This document shows positions 1 to 8,826 of a stretch of DNA of 20,926 bases, one piece after another (position 1 is the first letter of the stretch; the number at the start of each line of letters is the position of its first letter). The notes beneath the pieces were generated by a model. That model was not told the DNA's origin, searched no databases, and was given only the letters and a program-made list of their open reading frames with translations. This stretch comes from Ophiothrix spiculata (lineage: Eukaryota; Echinodermata; Ophiuroidea; Amphilepidida; Ophiotrichidae). Location: the NCBI GenBank assembly GCA_000969725.1, contig JXSR01S074776.1, one strand, 5' to 3'. Position numbers and translations under genes: made by a program.

Positions 1-11
1 TCGGTTTCCGA

Positions 12-46
12 GATCGGAAGGGGGGGCGGAATCCGCCCCCCCCCCG
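12..46. repeat. G-tract/C-tract inverted repeat
   Basis: A run of seven G followed by CGGAATCCG and a run of C forms a near-perfect palindrome that could fold into a G/C hairpin. It lies just outside the Penelope remnant and may be the end of another transposon cut off by the window edge. Homopolymer lengths here may contain sequencing errors. Confidence 0.5.
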
Positions 47-82
47 GCTGTGAGATGGGTCGAAAAAGCCCGGCTCTTTGAG

Positions 83-561
83 GGTTAAACCACATCAGAC
101 TCTTAAGCAACTCCTGTTTGCCCCAAATCGTGAAAGACCCAGCAACCACTGAGGAAAAATCAGGTGTTGTGTATCGTTTCCCCTGTAAAGACTGCAACAA
201 GGTTTATGACGGTGAAACTAAATGGACCTTAGGGCGATAGAATCAAAAGAACACGTCGCCAAAACCGCATCCAATCAATCGGCCTTTGCTGAACGTAGTA
301 AGGCCACCGGACATGAACTTGACACCAGCAATGTAAAAGTTTTATGCAGGGAGGACAAACTTATTCCAAGAAAAGTGAGGGAGGGTATTTACATCCAGTA
401 CTGTTTGCATCAAGAAAGAACTTAATCCCACCCTTAATAGAGACGGGAGCCGTAAACTTCCAAAGATTTATGATTTCCTGTTATCAACATCAAGAAAGGA
501 CACCACCAACGTCCAGAACAGGATTCGACAAAAAAACGTGAGTGCTGATGAAATGTTTTAA
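83..561 (+). pseudogene. Broken Penelope-like element, GIY-YIG endonuclease end
   Basis: This is the C-terminal end of a Penelope-like retroelement polyprotein, read in more than one frame. Near 83 it reads KPHQTLKQLL, matching [10 protein letters not shown] of the second copy at about 11199. Next comes SGVVYRFPCKDC with VYDGET (about 150-218), the counterpart of [11 protein letters not shown]...YIGES at 11266-11310, which is the start of the GIY-YIG fold. At about 232 the frame breaks (an in-frame TAG in one frame, coding resumes in the next with ESKEHV), and it breaks again near 410. The last segment (LNRDGSRKLPKIYDFLL, ending in TAA at 559-561) resembles the usual Penelope C-terminus. Some positions are lost (for example YIG to YDG). 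No reverse transcriptase is visible; it would lie left of the window or is deleted. I infer a dead copy of the same family as the element at 10841-11729. Confidence 0.72.
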
Positions 562-739
562 ATTATTTTTTCAAAAATATATATTTAGCTGTGATACAAA
601 ATTTGACTTAAACCAGGTCTAACTTTAAATCTGGTCTAACTATTTAACCTCTTTTGTGCATACGGACCTTAAGTATTAAAACTTTCAGGCAATAAAGCTG
701 ATATATTTTACTACTCATAAATACCAAGAACTGAAATTA
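562..739. other. Spacer between Penelope remnant and piggyBac-like element
   Basis: AT-rich. It contains a short direct repeat of AGGTCTAACT / TGGTCTAACT near 617-641. I see no coding signal. Confidence 0.4.
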
Positions 740-743
740 TTAA

Positions 744-1939
744 AGGGGGGTCTACCCTAACCATATTTGAAAATTCGTTTAGATCAGAAAAAGTGAGGTA
801 TTAGCACAAAGGAAAAACTGCAGAATCTCTACTTTCTAATGCTTTTTATTTGAGTTCAAACAGACATTCGGTTCCGAAGTTTTGGCAATTTTAAGAACGG
901 GAATTTCTGGACGATTTTCCTATACATTTTTATACAGAAGACGCTCACCCTGTAATTTGCATAATTTTCCTTTAAAATAAATCTTAATGAAATAATTACA
1001 TTTTCCTATGAAATAAATTAATTATTTTACCAAGATATTACATTGTAAATCATATGCATCTAAAATTTTCGAGTTTGTCAATTACTAGTATGTTTTTCTT
1101 TTGTTTATCTCACCCGGCTATATTTAAACATGTTATTTTTAAAAATTTGTAACTCCGCTAAATTAAATCCGATTTTCACCAAAATGGGTTAAAATGTGTG
1201 TAAATTTATTATCTTTCATAGTTTTATAGTTACTTATAACCTAAAGCATTAATTTTTTTTCAAATTTTCTTTTTTGTCCATGTTCGAATGCCCGGATATC
1301 TCGAAATTAGAAAAAGTGCAAAACTACAAATTTTGAACGGTCATAACTCAAAAAACGAAATGTCGGATTTGTACGAAATTTGAAACATATATGAAGAAGA
1401 CAAAGGCGGGGGCAGTATGAAGCCGTTTTTTTTTTAAAAAGGTTCCAATTTTGAATTATGCAAAATTACCTGATTGGTCGATTATTACTTACCATAGCAA
1501 CGATATAAACAATCCGGTGTGAAAGGAATCTTAGTCCCCCTGAAATGGTAGTCCACCTTCCATAGACCATAACGGAGTAAAGCGTGAAACTAATGTTGCG
1601 TGAGAGTTGTTAACCTATACTTTCATGTACAACCTGGACAATATGAATAGGGGACTTACATTAATGCACCAGCTTCATACTGCCCTGCGTATTATAGTCA
1701 TACACCTTCATACCAAACTTGCTTTATTGGACTTTTCGTTCTTGAGTTACGACCGTTTAAGTGTTTAGCCAATCAGAGGCCCTGTACGTTTACCATAGCA
1801 ACCAGAACAAAATAATACATTGATTCTGAATCTTTGCGATATGGGCTACAATATGGTATATAACACTTATGGGTAACGTTTTGGAAAAAGTCTGAAAAAT
1901 GATCCCAAAGGTACATGGTATTTAGGGTAGACCTTCCCC
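744..1939. mobile_element. Non-autonomous DNA transposon with TTAA target sites (piggyBac-like)
   Basis: Both ends carry matching inverted termini: GGTCTACCCTAA preceded by a G-run on the left (744-760), and TTAGGGTAGACC followed by CCCC on the right (1922-1939). Each terminus is bordered by TTAA (740-743 and 1940-1943), the target duplication typical of piggyBac transposons. No transposase reading frame is present, so this would be a 1.2-kb deletion derivative or MITE that depends on a partner elsewhere. A large imperfect internal hairpin occupies 1335-1760. The superfamily assignment rests only on TTAA and the short terminal repeat. Confidence 0.6.
1335..1760. repeat. Long imperfect inverted repeat inside the TTAA element
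   Basis: The left arm (about 1335-1428) and right arm (about 1669-1760) are reverse complements over roughly 90 bases with scattered mismatches. Shared blocks include ACGGTCRTAACTCAA and GGGCAGTATGAAGC. Closer to the centre, AGTCCCCCTGAAATG (1532-1546) faces the complement of the sequence around 1641-1663. The whole could fold into a branched hairpin. The box TTACCATAGCAAC occurs in direct orientation at 1489-1501 and 1790-1802. Confidence 0.6.
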
Positions 1940-1943
1940 TTAA

Positions 1944-2570
1944 ACTTTTTATATTTTTTGAAAATCAAATACATCTGGGTACGAAGAATTTTGATATGGC
2001 CAGACTACTACTAACAGAACTGAATGTTTACGTATTACGAAAGTATTATAAACTCAGAACGAATTTGTGTTCTTCCAACTCAAGCTTTAAATTCTGCTTT
2101 GTTGAAATTACATCAAATACTTGCAATAGAAATATATTATATATACAAGTCTCACACACCTATTGAGCATTTTACCAATGGCGTTATATCACTTCTGATG
2201 GAAATTTATTCTGGAAAGAAATTGCCATTTTCACGAAAAAGTGGACATGAGAAAAATATTGAAAAAAGGATGTAACTATTCAATGAAAAATGCTACCACC
2301 ATATATTTGGTATCAAAGAAAGCTATTTTGAAGCTCTTTAAAATGAACCGTCTTAATTTTGAAAAGACTGCACAAAAATGTCTATGAAATTTCTTTAAAA
2401 ACAAATGTTGGTCAAATTTCTTGATTTTCATAATGAAAAGTAGTAATTTTTATTTAATTTTTTGTTTACTTGGGTGTTGTTGTTCTAAATGGCTTAAATA
2501 AGGAACAAATTTACACATGAGGTTGTATTTTTTGTTAATCCTGACCAGGCTTTACGGTTCAGTGCACCCA
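1944..2570. other. Non-coding stretch
   Basis: AT-rich, with short ORFs in overlapping frames that show no domain or biased composition. I see no gene here. Confidence 0.4.
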
Positions 2571-2587
2571 AAAATCAGCGGACAAAT

Positions 2588-2980
2588 TGTCCTTCCGTAA
2601 CCATTATCCCTTCACATTTCGCATTGTTAAAACATAACCGTAGGGAATATTTTGAAGTGGAATGTGGCAAACTATTGCAGAAACACCAAGCAATGCATTC
2701 AGTAACTTTGAAATAAAATGTCTTCATAAATTTCATAAAGATTTTCAAAAATGTACTCAAGGTGAAAAACCATGTCCGTTTTGCTGTCCTTCCGTAACCG
2801 ACCTCATTATAATATGCATATTTTGTGACAGAGAAATTTTTAACAAAAAAATCCTGTTGAATATGAATGCTTTTAGGTATACTCAACTAAATATGGAATT
2901 AGTTTTATTTTATCCAATTCAATTTTGGCAATACGGTATTTAAAATACAGAAAAATTGTGTGATTGTCCTTCCGTAACCG
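2588..2980. repeat. Three spaced copies of TGTCCTTCCGTAACC
   Basis: The identical 15-mer occurs at 2588-2602, 2785-2799 and 2965-2979, in the same orientation and spaced 197 and 180 bases. In the last two copies a G follows. The sequence between the copies is not obviously repeated. Overlapping ORFs on both strands cross the region, but neither shows a recognisable domain. Confidence 0.65.
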
Positions 2981-3144
2981 TGAAAATGCCCAAATATTCT
3001 TATATAATGGAAGATTTGATTGATTTGTTAAAGCTGACTCTAATAAATCAACTCATAAAAATCTTGGAATTCACTTTTACAAGTGCGCATGTGCTTTATA
3101 TCGATGATTTACCAAGTTTTGCAAAAGGAAGCGTTGAGGAGTAA

Positions 3145-3359
3145 AGAAGCAGAAGCAAAAGGAAATGGAAATAGTTAGACAACGAATCAAGGTCACCCCA
3201 GAATATCTGTTCGGAGTTTGCGCAGTTTGATCAGTGCAGAGCTGTTTGTTTGTTGTGTGTTCCTAGCAAAACATTATTTTGGTATAATCTAAAAATATCG
3301 CTGACGGTGAATTTTGTTCATGCAGCCTGGAAGCTTGAACAAAAGAACTAACAAAAGTG
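3145..3359 (+). promoter_or_regulatory. Probable 5' UTR / promoter region of the zinc-finger gene
   Basis: This non-coding stretch precedes the first ATG of the zinc-finger ORF. An in-frame TGA at 3336-3338 closes the frame upstream. A pyrimidine-rich tract ending in TTCATGCAG (about 3324) looks like a 3' splice site, so the 5' UTR may be spliced with the coding exon starting near 3325. No convincing TATA box is present. Confidence 0.3.
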
Positions 3360-4678
3360 ATGTTTAAACCATACCATTGTCGTATGTGTAGTAAACACTT
3401 TGCGTACTTTGATGATCAGAAGCAGCATGTTATAAGACACAAATTAAAGTATGCACGTATGACATCAAACCAAAAATCGTCCTATGGTAAAGGAGCAATC
3501 ACTTTTGGTTGGAACCTTGTGAAGATGGAAAACAAATGTAACGACGAAGGACAGCTAAACTCACGACTCAGAAATTGTGCTGAAGTGAAATCCTACGAAT
3601 GTAAATATTGTCATAAACGATTCTGGCATAAATCACGCCTTAAAGTTCACGTCAGAATACACACTAAAGAGAAACCCTACAAATGCAACAATTGTGATAA
3701 ACAATTCACACAGGCTGCACATCTATCCAGACACATCGTACGTGTGTATAAAAAAGAGAAACCGGGAGAGAAACCTTATAAGTGCGAATATTGTCAGAAA
3801 GCATTCACAGTAAAAGGAAATCTAAAACAACACGTCAGAATACACACTAAAGAGAAACCTTACAAATGCAACAATTGTGATAAAAGATTCACACAGGCTG
3901 CACATCTATCCAGACACATCGTACGTGTGCATAAAAAACAGAAACCTTATAAGTGCGAATATTGTCAGAAAGCATTCACAGAGAAAGGAAATCTAAAACA
4001 ACACGTCAGAATACACACTAAAGAGAAACCTTACAAATGTGAATATTGTCAGAAAGAATACTCACATAAACGACTTCTGAACTCACACGTCAGGAAAAAC
4101 ACTGAAGGCGTATCTTACCAATGTGAATACTGTCAGAAACGATTCTGTCAAAAAGCACGTCTTAAAGTACACGCTAGTATCATGCATACTAAAGAGAAAC
4201 CTTGCCAATGTCGGTATTGTCACAAACGATTCTCAACGAATGGAAATCTTAAACAACATATCAGAAGTCAGCACACTAAAGAGAAATTCTACACAAATGC
4301 AACAATTGTGATAAACGATTCACACAGGCTGCACATCTATCCAGACACATCGTAAGTGTGCATAAAAAAGAGAAACCCTATAAGTGCGACTATTGTCAGA
4401 AGGGATTCGCGGAGAAAGGGAATCTTAAAAAACATGTTAGAAGTCGGCACACCGAAGAAAAAACGTACAAATATAACAATTGTGATAAACGATTCACACA
4501 GGTAGGACATTTAACCAGACACATCGAAAGTGCGCATAACATAGAAATACCTTACAAGTGTGAATATTGTCAGAAAGAATTCTCGCAGCGAGGAAATCTA
4601 AAACGACACGTGAGAGGACACGTTAAGGCAGGCCTTCTCAAACAGCAAAAGTGGCCCGCGACCACAGACAGACTATAA
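3360..4678 (+). CDS. C2H2 zinc-finger protein, interrupted by a 2-base insertion
   Basis: This encodes a poly-zinc-finger protein, probably a nuclear DNA-binding factor; its target is unknown. The first frame runs from ATG 3360 to TAA 4353-4355 (331 residues). It has one N-terminal finger (YHCRMCSKHF, residues about 5-27) separated by a spacer from eight tandem fingers of the form YxCxYCxKxF...H...H, with KEKP linkers instead of the usual TGEKP. At 4291-4294 the sequence reads ACAC where the paralogous finger has AC. The frame therefore shifts, and a ninth tandem finger is read out of frame. The shifted frame continues with three more fingers to a stop at 4676-4678. Final-histidine losses (HIVRVY; HVRKN) and a lost first cysteine (YKYNNC) mark degenerate fingers. 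I see no KRAB, BTB or SCAN domain. It is either a recently broken gene or a one-off sequencing error; read-level data would decide. Confidence 0.8.
3671..4020 (+). repeat. Tandemly duplicated two-finger module
   Basis: A CNNC finger followed by a CEYC finger (about 168 bases) appears as consecutive near-identical copies, with helix residues QAAHLSR and xKGNLKQ. Degenerate versions of the same pair recur at about 4285-4455 and 4460-4620. The first copy carries a GEKP insertion in its internal linker (KKEKPGEKPYKC), so the units differ by 12 bases there. The similarity suggests recent unequal exchange. Confidence 0.75.
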
Positions 4679-4769
4679 TCTAACTCAACCGAAAAATACC
4701 GTTTTTTATCATAGTTACCATATGCATGTAGCATGTTTGGTTCCAGCAGTTATTGAGAACCTCTGCATT

Positions 4770-5850
4770 AAGGAAATACCTTACCGGTGGTATTGTTAAC
4801 ACTGCCAGAAATATTCAGTAAAGGTAGCCTGAAACAATCACATCAAGATGCACGAGACACCTAATATATGAAAATGCCCGGGGTTACTTCATTGACAAGG
4901 TATTCGTATTATGTGCCTGCCTTTTGGGACGGGTTTTCACAGACTTTGGTATAGCGATCGGGTGGTTTTCCTCTCACATGAAGCACCCAATTTCCATAAG
5001 TTAGGTGTTTTTGGAAAAATTTGCAAAAAAGCACCCAATTTGCAAAAAAGCATCCAAGGGAAAATTTGCAAAAAAAAAGTACAACATTTGGGTAAAATTG
5101 GGTGTTTTTCCATTAAACATGTTAAAATTGGTATATATTTTGAGCCAAAGATAGGTATAGTGGATAGTCAATTTTTCAAAGTCCAGCATGCACATACCCG
5201 TTCAGACCTTTTTGAAGATCCCTTCTCAGGAAAAGGCCTAACACAACACATAAGGACACACTAAAGAGAATGAAATATGAACATTGTCTGAAACAATTCT
5301 CGACGAAAGAAAACCTAAACGATCGCATCAGAATATACACTAAAGCAGACTGCACTAAAGGGAAACCTTTTCAAATCGGATTATATGCTAGAAACGATTT
5401 ACAAAGGGAGAGCATTTAGCAAACATAATGGTACACACCAAACAGAAACGTTACATTATTGCAAACATCCCCGGGGCACTCACATATGAAAGTAGTACTG
5501 TAACGGGTGCCACCGAGCTCCTCGGAGGCGGGGTCTTTCGGTCACAAGTTAGGTAAATGACAAAGTGCAAAAATTGTTGGGCAAATTCTCAAAAAATTAG
5601 GGTCACAATGTCCAAAATATCACAAAAAATCTTGACGATTTTTTGCAAAATTTCTCGTAATTTCAAGTTGCGAAATTTTCGAAAAAATTACATCAAATCA
5701 AGGAAAATTGTAGCTCCTTATGTGACAAATTCCCCGGTAAACATTCCGGGGTAAATATTGTCAGGAATATTTCCCAAGACAACAAACCTAGCACATCATC
5801 AGAAAGTTCTATGCACACAAAAGAGGTACCTTTTACAATATAGCGAGCAC
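4770..5850 (+). pseudogene. Decayed zinc fingers downstream of the gene
   Basis: Finger-like fragments continue past the stop codon in broken frames. At about 4770-4870 there is EIPYRWYC, a stop, then HCQK followed by SKGSLKQ in another frame. PFSGKGLTQHIRTH lies at about 5221-5262. YEHCLKQFSTKENL, with DRIRIYTK, lies at about 5275-5345. A fragment with LQREHLANIMVHTK lies near 5397-5440, and YCQEYF near 5755. Two non-finger segments (about 4880-5200 and 5465-5745) interrupt them. These are clearly remnants of the same linker and finger type as the intact array, so the ancestral gene had more fingers. No continuous reading frame remains. Confidence 0.7.
4980..5115. repeat. Short repeats of GCACCCAATTT / TTTGCAAAAAA
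   Basis: The words GCACCCAATTT (twice, 4983 and 5030) and TTTGCAAAAAA (three times) alternate, and the complement AAATTGGGTGTTTTT follows at about 5095. The result is a partly self-complementary AT-rich cluster inserted among the decayed fingers. Confidence 0.45.
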
Positions 5851-6530
5851 CAGATTGGTGAACAATATCTCATGTTCGCAGGATAATTTGCTCTTCATTG
5901 GCGTAAACAATATGTGAGAAAAGTGTCTAATGCTAGCTAAAAATGCATGCATAGAATTTTTGACATTTAGCTATAGTTTATTATAACAGCTATTTACATG
6001 TATATTTAAACATGTCTTCAAACATTAAGGTGAAAGGTTTTTAATGAGGTGAACTAACTAATGTACATACCAACAAAATATATTCTGCTTGAAAAATACG
6101 GTTTAAGTGTATTATAAATTCTAAGATTGCAAGAGGCTTCCTGCTGGAACGAACGACCAATGTTGGTACATAGCTTTTTTTACCCTTGCCTTTTAATCCT
6201 ATGATCCACTTCCGTTTTTGGTGCACGATGGGATGTCAATGGTCAAGTCACGAACAAACAATATTTATATAAATGCAAAATATGATTACAGTGTATAAAT
6301 ATTTAACAAAATCCATGTAAATATTCCAGTCTAGACTATAATACCGACTTTCTGTCTAGACACGTTCAAAGGACATACCTAGAAAAGTTGTGTTTAATCA
6401 GCGACAGGATTACGTTTTGACGATCGTGAACTATATATAAGCGTCAATAAAATATTATATTCAACTTACGATGGTCCACTGGGTGTCATCATGTTGCCTG
6501 AAAGTATACATGTCTTTTAATCCAGCGAAC
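5851..6530. other. Intergenic, no gene seen
   Basis: AT-rich sequence without a supported coding region. A 61-codon minus-strand ORF at 6041-6226 shows no family motif and looks accidental. Confidence 0.4.
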
Positions 6531-6534
6531 TACA

Positions 6535-6848
6535 CTCCTACAATTACAGACCCATCTCCCTACAGCCCATCTGTAGCAACTTCTTGAAAAGTTTATTCAT
6601 GGACATGTCCTCCAACATTTCGACTCCAACAACATTCTTAGAAAGGCAATTTGGTTTCCTTTCCAAGTCTTCCACCATCGATGCCCTCACTACAGCCCTC
6701 CATAAAAGTATTGTCATGGTCCTTTCGGTTTGTCAGAGGCATTTATCAGTTACCGTCACGGTCTTCTTCTCAAGAAAGTCAGAACATTTTTACCACCCGG
6801 CGGTCCCTTATTGTGGTGGTTCATATCTTATCTTTCTTGCAGTACCCA
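6535..6848 (+). pseudogene. LINE reverse transcriptase remnant, left part
   Basis: At 6542 the frame reads NYRPISLQPICSNFLK, the conserved NYRPISLLP...EK block of non-LTR reverse transcriptases. QFGFLSKSSTIDALTTALH (about 6647-6700) follows, the QFGFRKGRSTIDAL block. The catalytic YxDD block is missing; the sequence jumps to what looks like the C-terminal tail (VRTFLPPGGPLLWW, about 6777-6818, resembling the xGPxLWN motif near the end of such polyproteins). This is a dead copy with a large internal deletion. It continues at 8556, after an inserted transposon. A jockey/CR1/L2-type clade is likely but not resolved. Confidence 0.7.
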
Positions 6849-7030
6849 CACTCTTAGAACGCCAGGATCAAATATATGAGTAGTTTTCTGGATTACTTTA
6901 TTTTGATCCTTTAAGGATCATTTTTGATCAATTGTTGGATCATTTCATCCGTTTCCAGATAGATATCAACAAACGGATCAAGTTTACCATGATCAACTTT
7001 GATCTGATTTTCGGATCAATTACCCAGATA

Positions 7031-7986
7031 GTTGGGGCTCAATCCATGGTCCCGTTCTCGGATCGAGTAGCAGAAGTTTTGAAAGTGGTTTTCTATAGAT
7101 ATTTGGATGCTGAATCCGAATTTTTGGGTCCAATCTCTGGGAAAGGTGGGGAATTTGCGCTAGAGGGCGTTTTTCAAAATGGCCGCCAAAATCCAATATT
7201 ATGAACAAACACCCTAATAAAAAGGCCAATAACATAGAAATTTCTCTTTTATTACAGCTAGAATCAAGATCCAAGATTATATATTAACAAAACCTGTAAG
7301 AATCAGCAATACAAATTGATGACACCGATCTCTAGAGGGCGCTGTTTTCAAAATGGCCGCCAAAATCCCTCAAAATGATCAAATTCCCAAATAATAGGCT
7401 GAAAAGAAAACAAATATCTATTTCATTACAACTAATCAGGAGATATATGATTATAATAACATAAACAAACCAAGACCCAGCATACGAATTAATCAATTGA
7501 GGTTGAAATCCCTCCTTAGAGGGCGTTTTTCTTTCAAAATTGCCGCTAAAATCCCACAAAATTACCAATTTAATGATCTAAAACAAGTACATTTTCACTA
7601 TTTTGAAACAAATATTAGAATTACTGATTATACTTGATTATAAAAAATAAGAAACAACAACAAAAATCAATTAGGAAGGCCGTCCAGTGCCGGTAGAGGG
7701 CCGTATTTCCTTCAAAAAGGCCGCCGGAATCCCATTAAAGCACCAAATTTACCGAATTTAAGGTCCAAAAATGTGCAAAATTCCATTTATTTTACACCAA
7801 AATCATAATTCAAGTTTACAATTTACTGTCAAGACTAATAATGAAAACGCCCTGTAGCGCAAATTCCCCACCTTTCCCAGAGGTTGGACCCAAAAATTCG
7901 GATTCAGCATCCAAAAAACGATAGAAAACCACTTTCAAAACTTCTGCTACTCGATCCGAGAACGGGACCATGGATTGAGCCCCAAC
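7031..7986. mobile_element. Nested inverted-repeat element with TA duplication
   Basis: The 146-base left arm (7031-7176, starting GTTGGGGCTCAATCCATGG) and the 145-base right arm (7842-7986) are near-identical reverse complements. Both are flanked by TA (7029-7030 and 7987-7988), the duplication left by Tc1/mariner-type transposases. Both arms have parallel open frames (VGAQSMVPFSDRVAEVLK on opposite strands), but that only reflects the repeat; no protein is claimed. Tandem units fill the centre. Confidence 0.65.
7161..7760 (+). repeat. Four tandem units carrying TAGAGGGCG and AAAATGGCCGCC
   Basis: TAGAGGGCG-like starts occur at 7161, 7333, 7517 and 7694, spaced 172, 184 and 177 bases. Each is followed by a version of TTTTCAAAATGGCCGCCAAAATCC and then a variable AT-rich segment. 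The first unit overlaps the left inverted arm. The box AAAATGGCCGCC resembles YY1-type sites, but this is only a sequence resemblance. Confidence 0.65.
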
Positions 7987-7997
7987 TAAGATAACAT

Positions 7998-8155
7998 TGA
8001 AATATTGGGCCAATATCGGTTTTCGATCGCCAATCTTGGCATTGGCACTATCTTACTAAGCAATATTGGACCAATCTTGGCATTCTATTGGCATTTTGTT
8101 ATTGGCATCACATTTGCAACCTAAATTGGTCCAATATTGGTACAAAATATTGGTA
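7998..8155. repeat. Cluster of ATTGGNCCAATATTGG words
   Basis: ATTGGGCCAATATCGG (about 8004), CAATATTGGACCAATCTTGG (about 8061) and ATTGGTCCAATATTGG (about 8125) occur within 150 bases, with several isolated ATTGGCA words. Most are self-complementary. The cluster lies just outside the right arm of the nested element. Confidence 0.55.
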
Positions 8156-8555
8156 GGATATCATTATGTCAATGTAAAGATGAAACACCACAGAAAATAT
8201 ATACACTATATTAATATTAAAGTCATGATACTACACGTCCCTCTATGGCAAGTCCACAAATTGAGGCATACTTTAATCCGTTTCAGCATCATTTTGACAG
8301 AAATATTTGATCCTGGAGAAGGAACATTTGTTTCAGTTTGATCCTGAAGTAGGATCATAAGCAACATTTACATCCAATTCAGGATCATTATTTTGATCCG
8401 TTTCAGTATCATGTTTAACCAAAATATTTGATCCCATTTTGGATCAAACTTATCGGATCACTTTGATCCGGAAAGGGTAAGCTCATATTTGATACCTAAA
8501 AAGGATCAAAATTGATCATTTTTGTCTCATATTTGATCCTGGCTTTCTAAGAGTG

Positions 8556-8826
8556 CAGCTTGTTGCTGTTCGTGCCCCCTCACTCTTGAACGTCGTACCT
8601 CAAACCATTGTTCAGTCCTCATCTCTTCAAGCCTTCAAATTGGCTGTTCAGAACATTCTTCTTTAGTTATTTTTTCTTAATAGCCTTGGTACGTTTCATC
8701 TATTTTCAAATCTTGGTTTGATGCTTTGTTTAATGTTTTAGGGTATCCCTTTTATTTATTTTTTATTTTTATTTTTTTGCCTGGTGTTTTCACCACATAA
8801 ATGAAATAAATATTGACATATAAAAA
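8556..8826 (+). pseudogene. LINE C-terminus and 3' tail, right part
   Basis: The frame APSLLNVVPQTIVQSSSLQ, ending in AFKLAVQNILL and TAG (8664-8666), matches the ending of CR1/L2-like polyproteins (xSLxSFKxxLKxxL-stop). It continues the remnant at 6535-6848 after removal of the inserted transposon. A T-rich 3' UTR follows, with AATAAA near 8804. Confidence 0.62.

Larger units (their letters stand above)
6849..8555. mobile_element. DNA transposon inserted in the LINE, with GGATCA-rich termini
   Basis: The terminal inverted repeats are 6849-6880 (CACTCTTAGAACGCCAGGAT...) and 8526-8555, whose complement reads CACTCTTAGAAAGCCAGGAT. Both arms continue with many GGATCA/TGATCC words: 6865-7020 on the left and about 8275-8545 on the right. 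The element separates two halves of a LINE C-terminus, which supports insertion. No transposase is recognisable, and I could not define a target duplication. The centre is occupied by a second nested element (7031-7986). Confidence 0.65.

Noticed and set aside
2575-2943. Overlapping ORFs of about 100 codons on both strands
   Set aside because: No domain, no splice context, and both cross the repeated 15-mer; probably chance in AT-rich DNA.
2588-2980. CRISPR-like spaced repeats
   Set aside because: Only three 15-base copies at 180-197 base spacing in animal DNA; not a CRISPR array.
4350-4360. GTAAGT at about 4350 as a splice donor ending the zinc-finger exon
   Set aside because: Paralogous units have GTACGT there, and the frame is already broken upstream; the shifted frame simply continues through fingers.
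7020-8013. Related 65-90 codon proteins on opposite strands (VGAQSMVPFSDRV...)
   Set aside because: They are the two arms of one inverted repeat; similarity comes from the repeat, not from selection on a protein.
8066-8341. 91-codon ORF near the CCAAT-like cluster
   Set aside because: Encoded largely by repeated ATTGG words and transposon subterminal DNA; no family signature.
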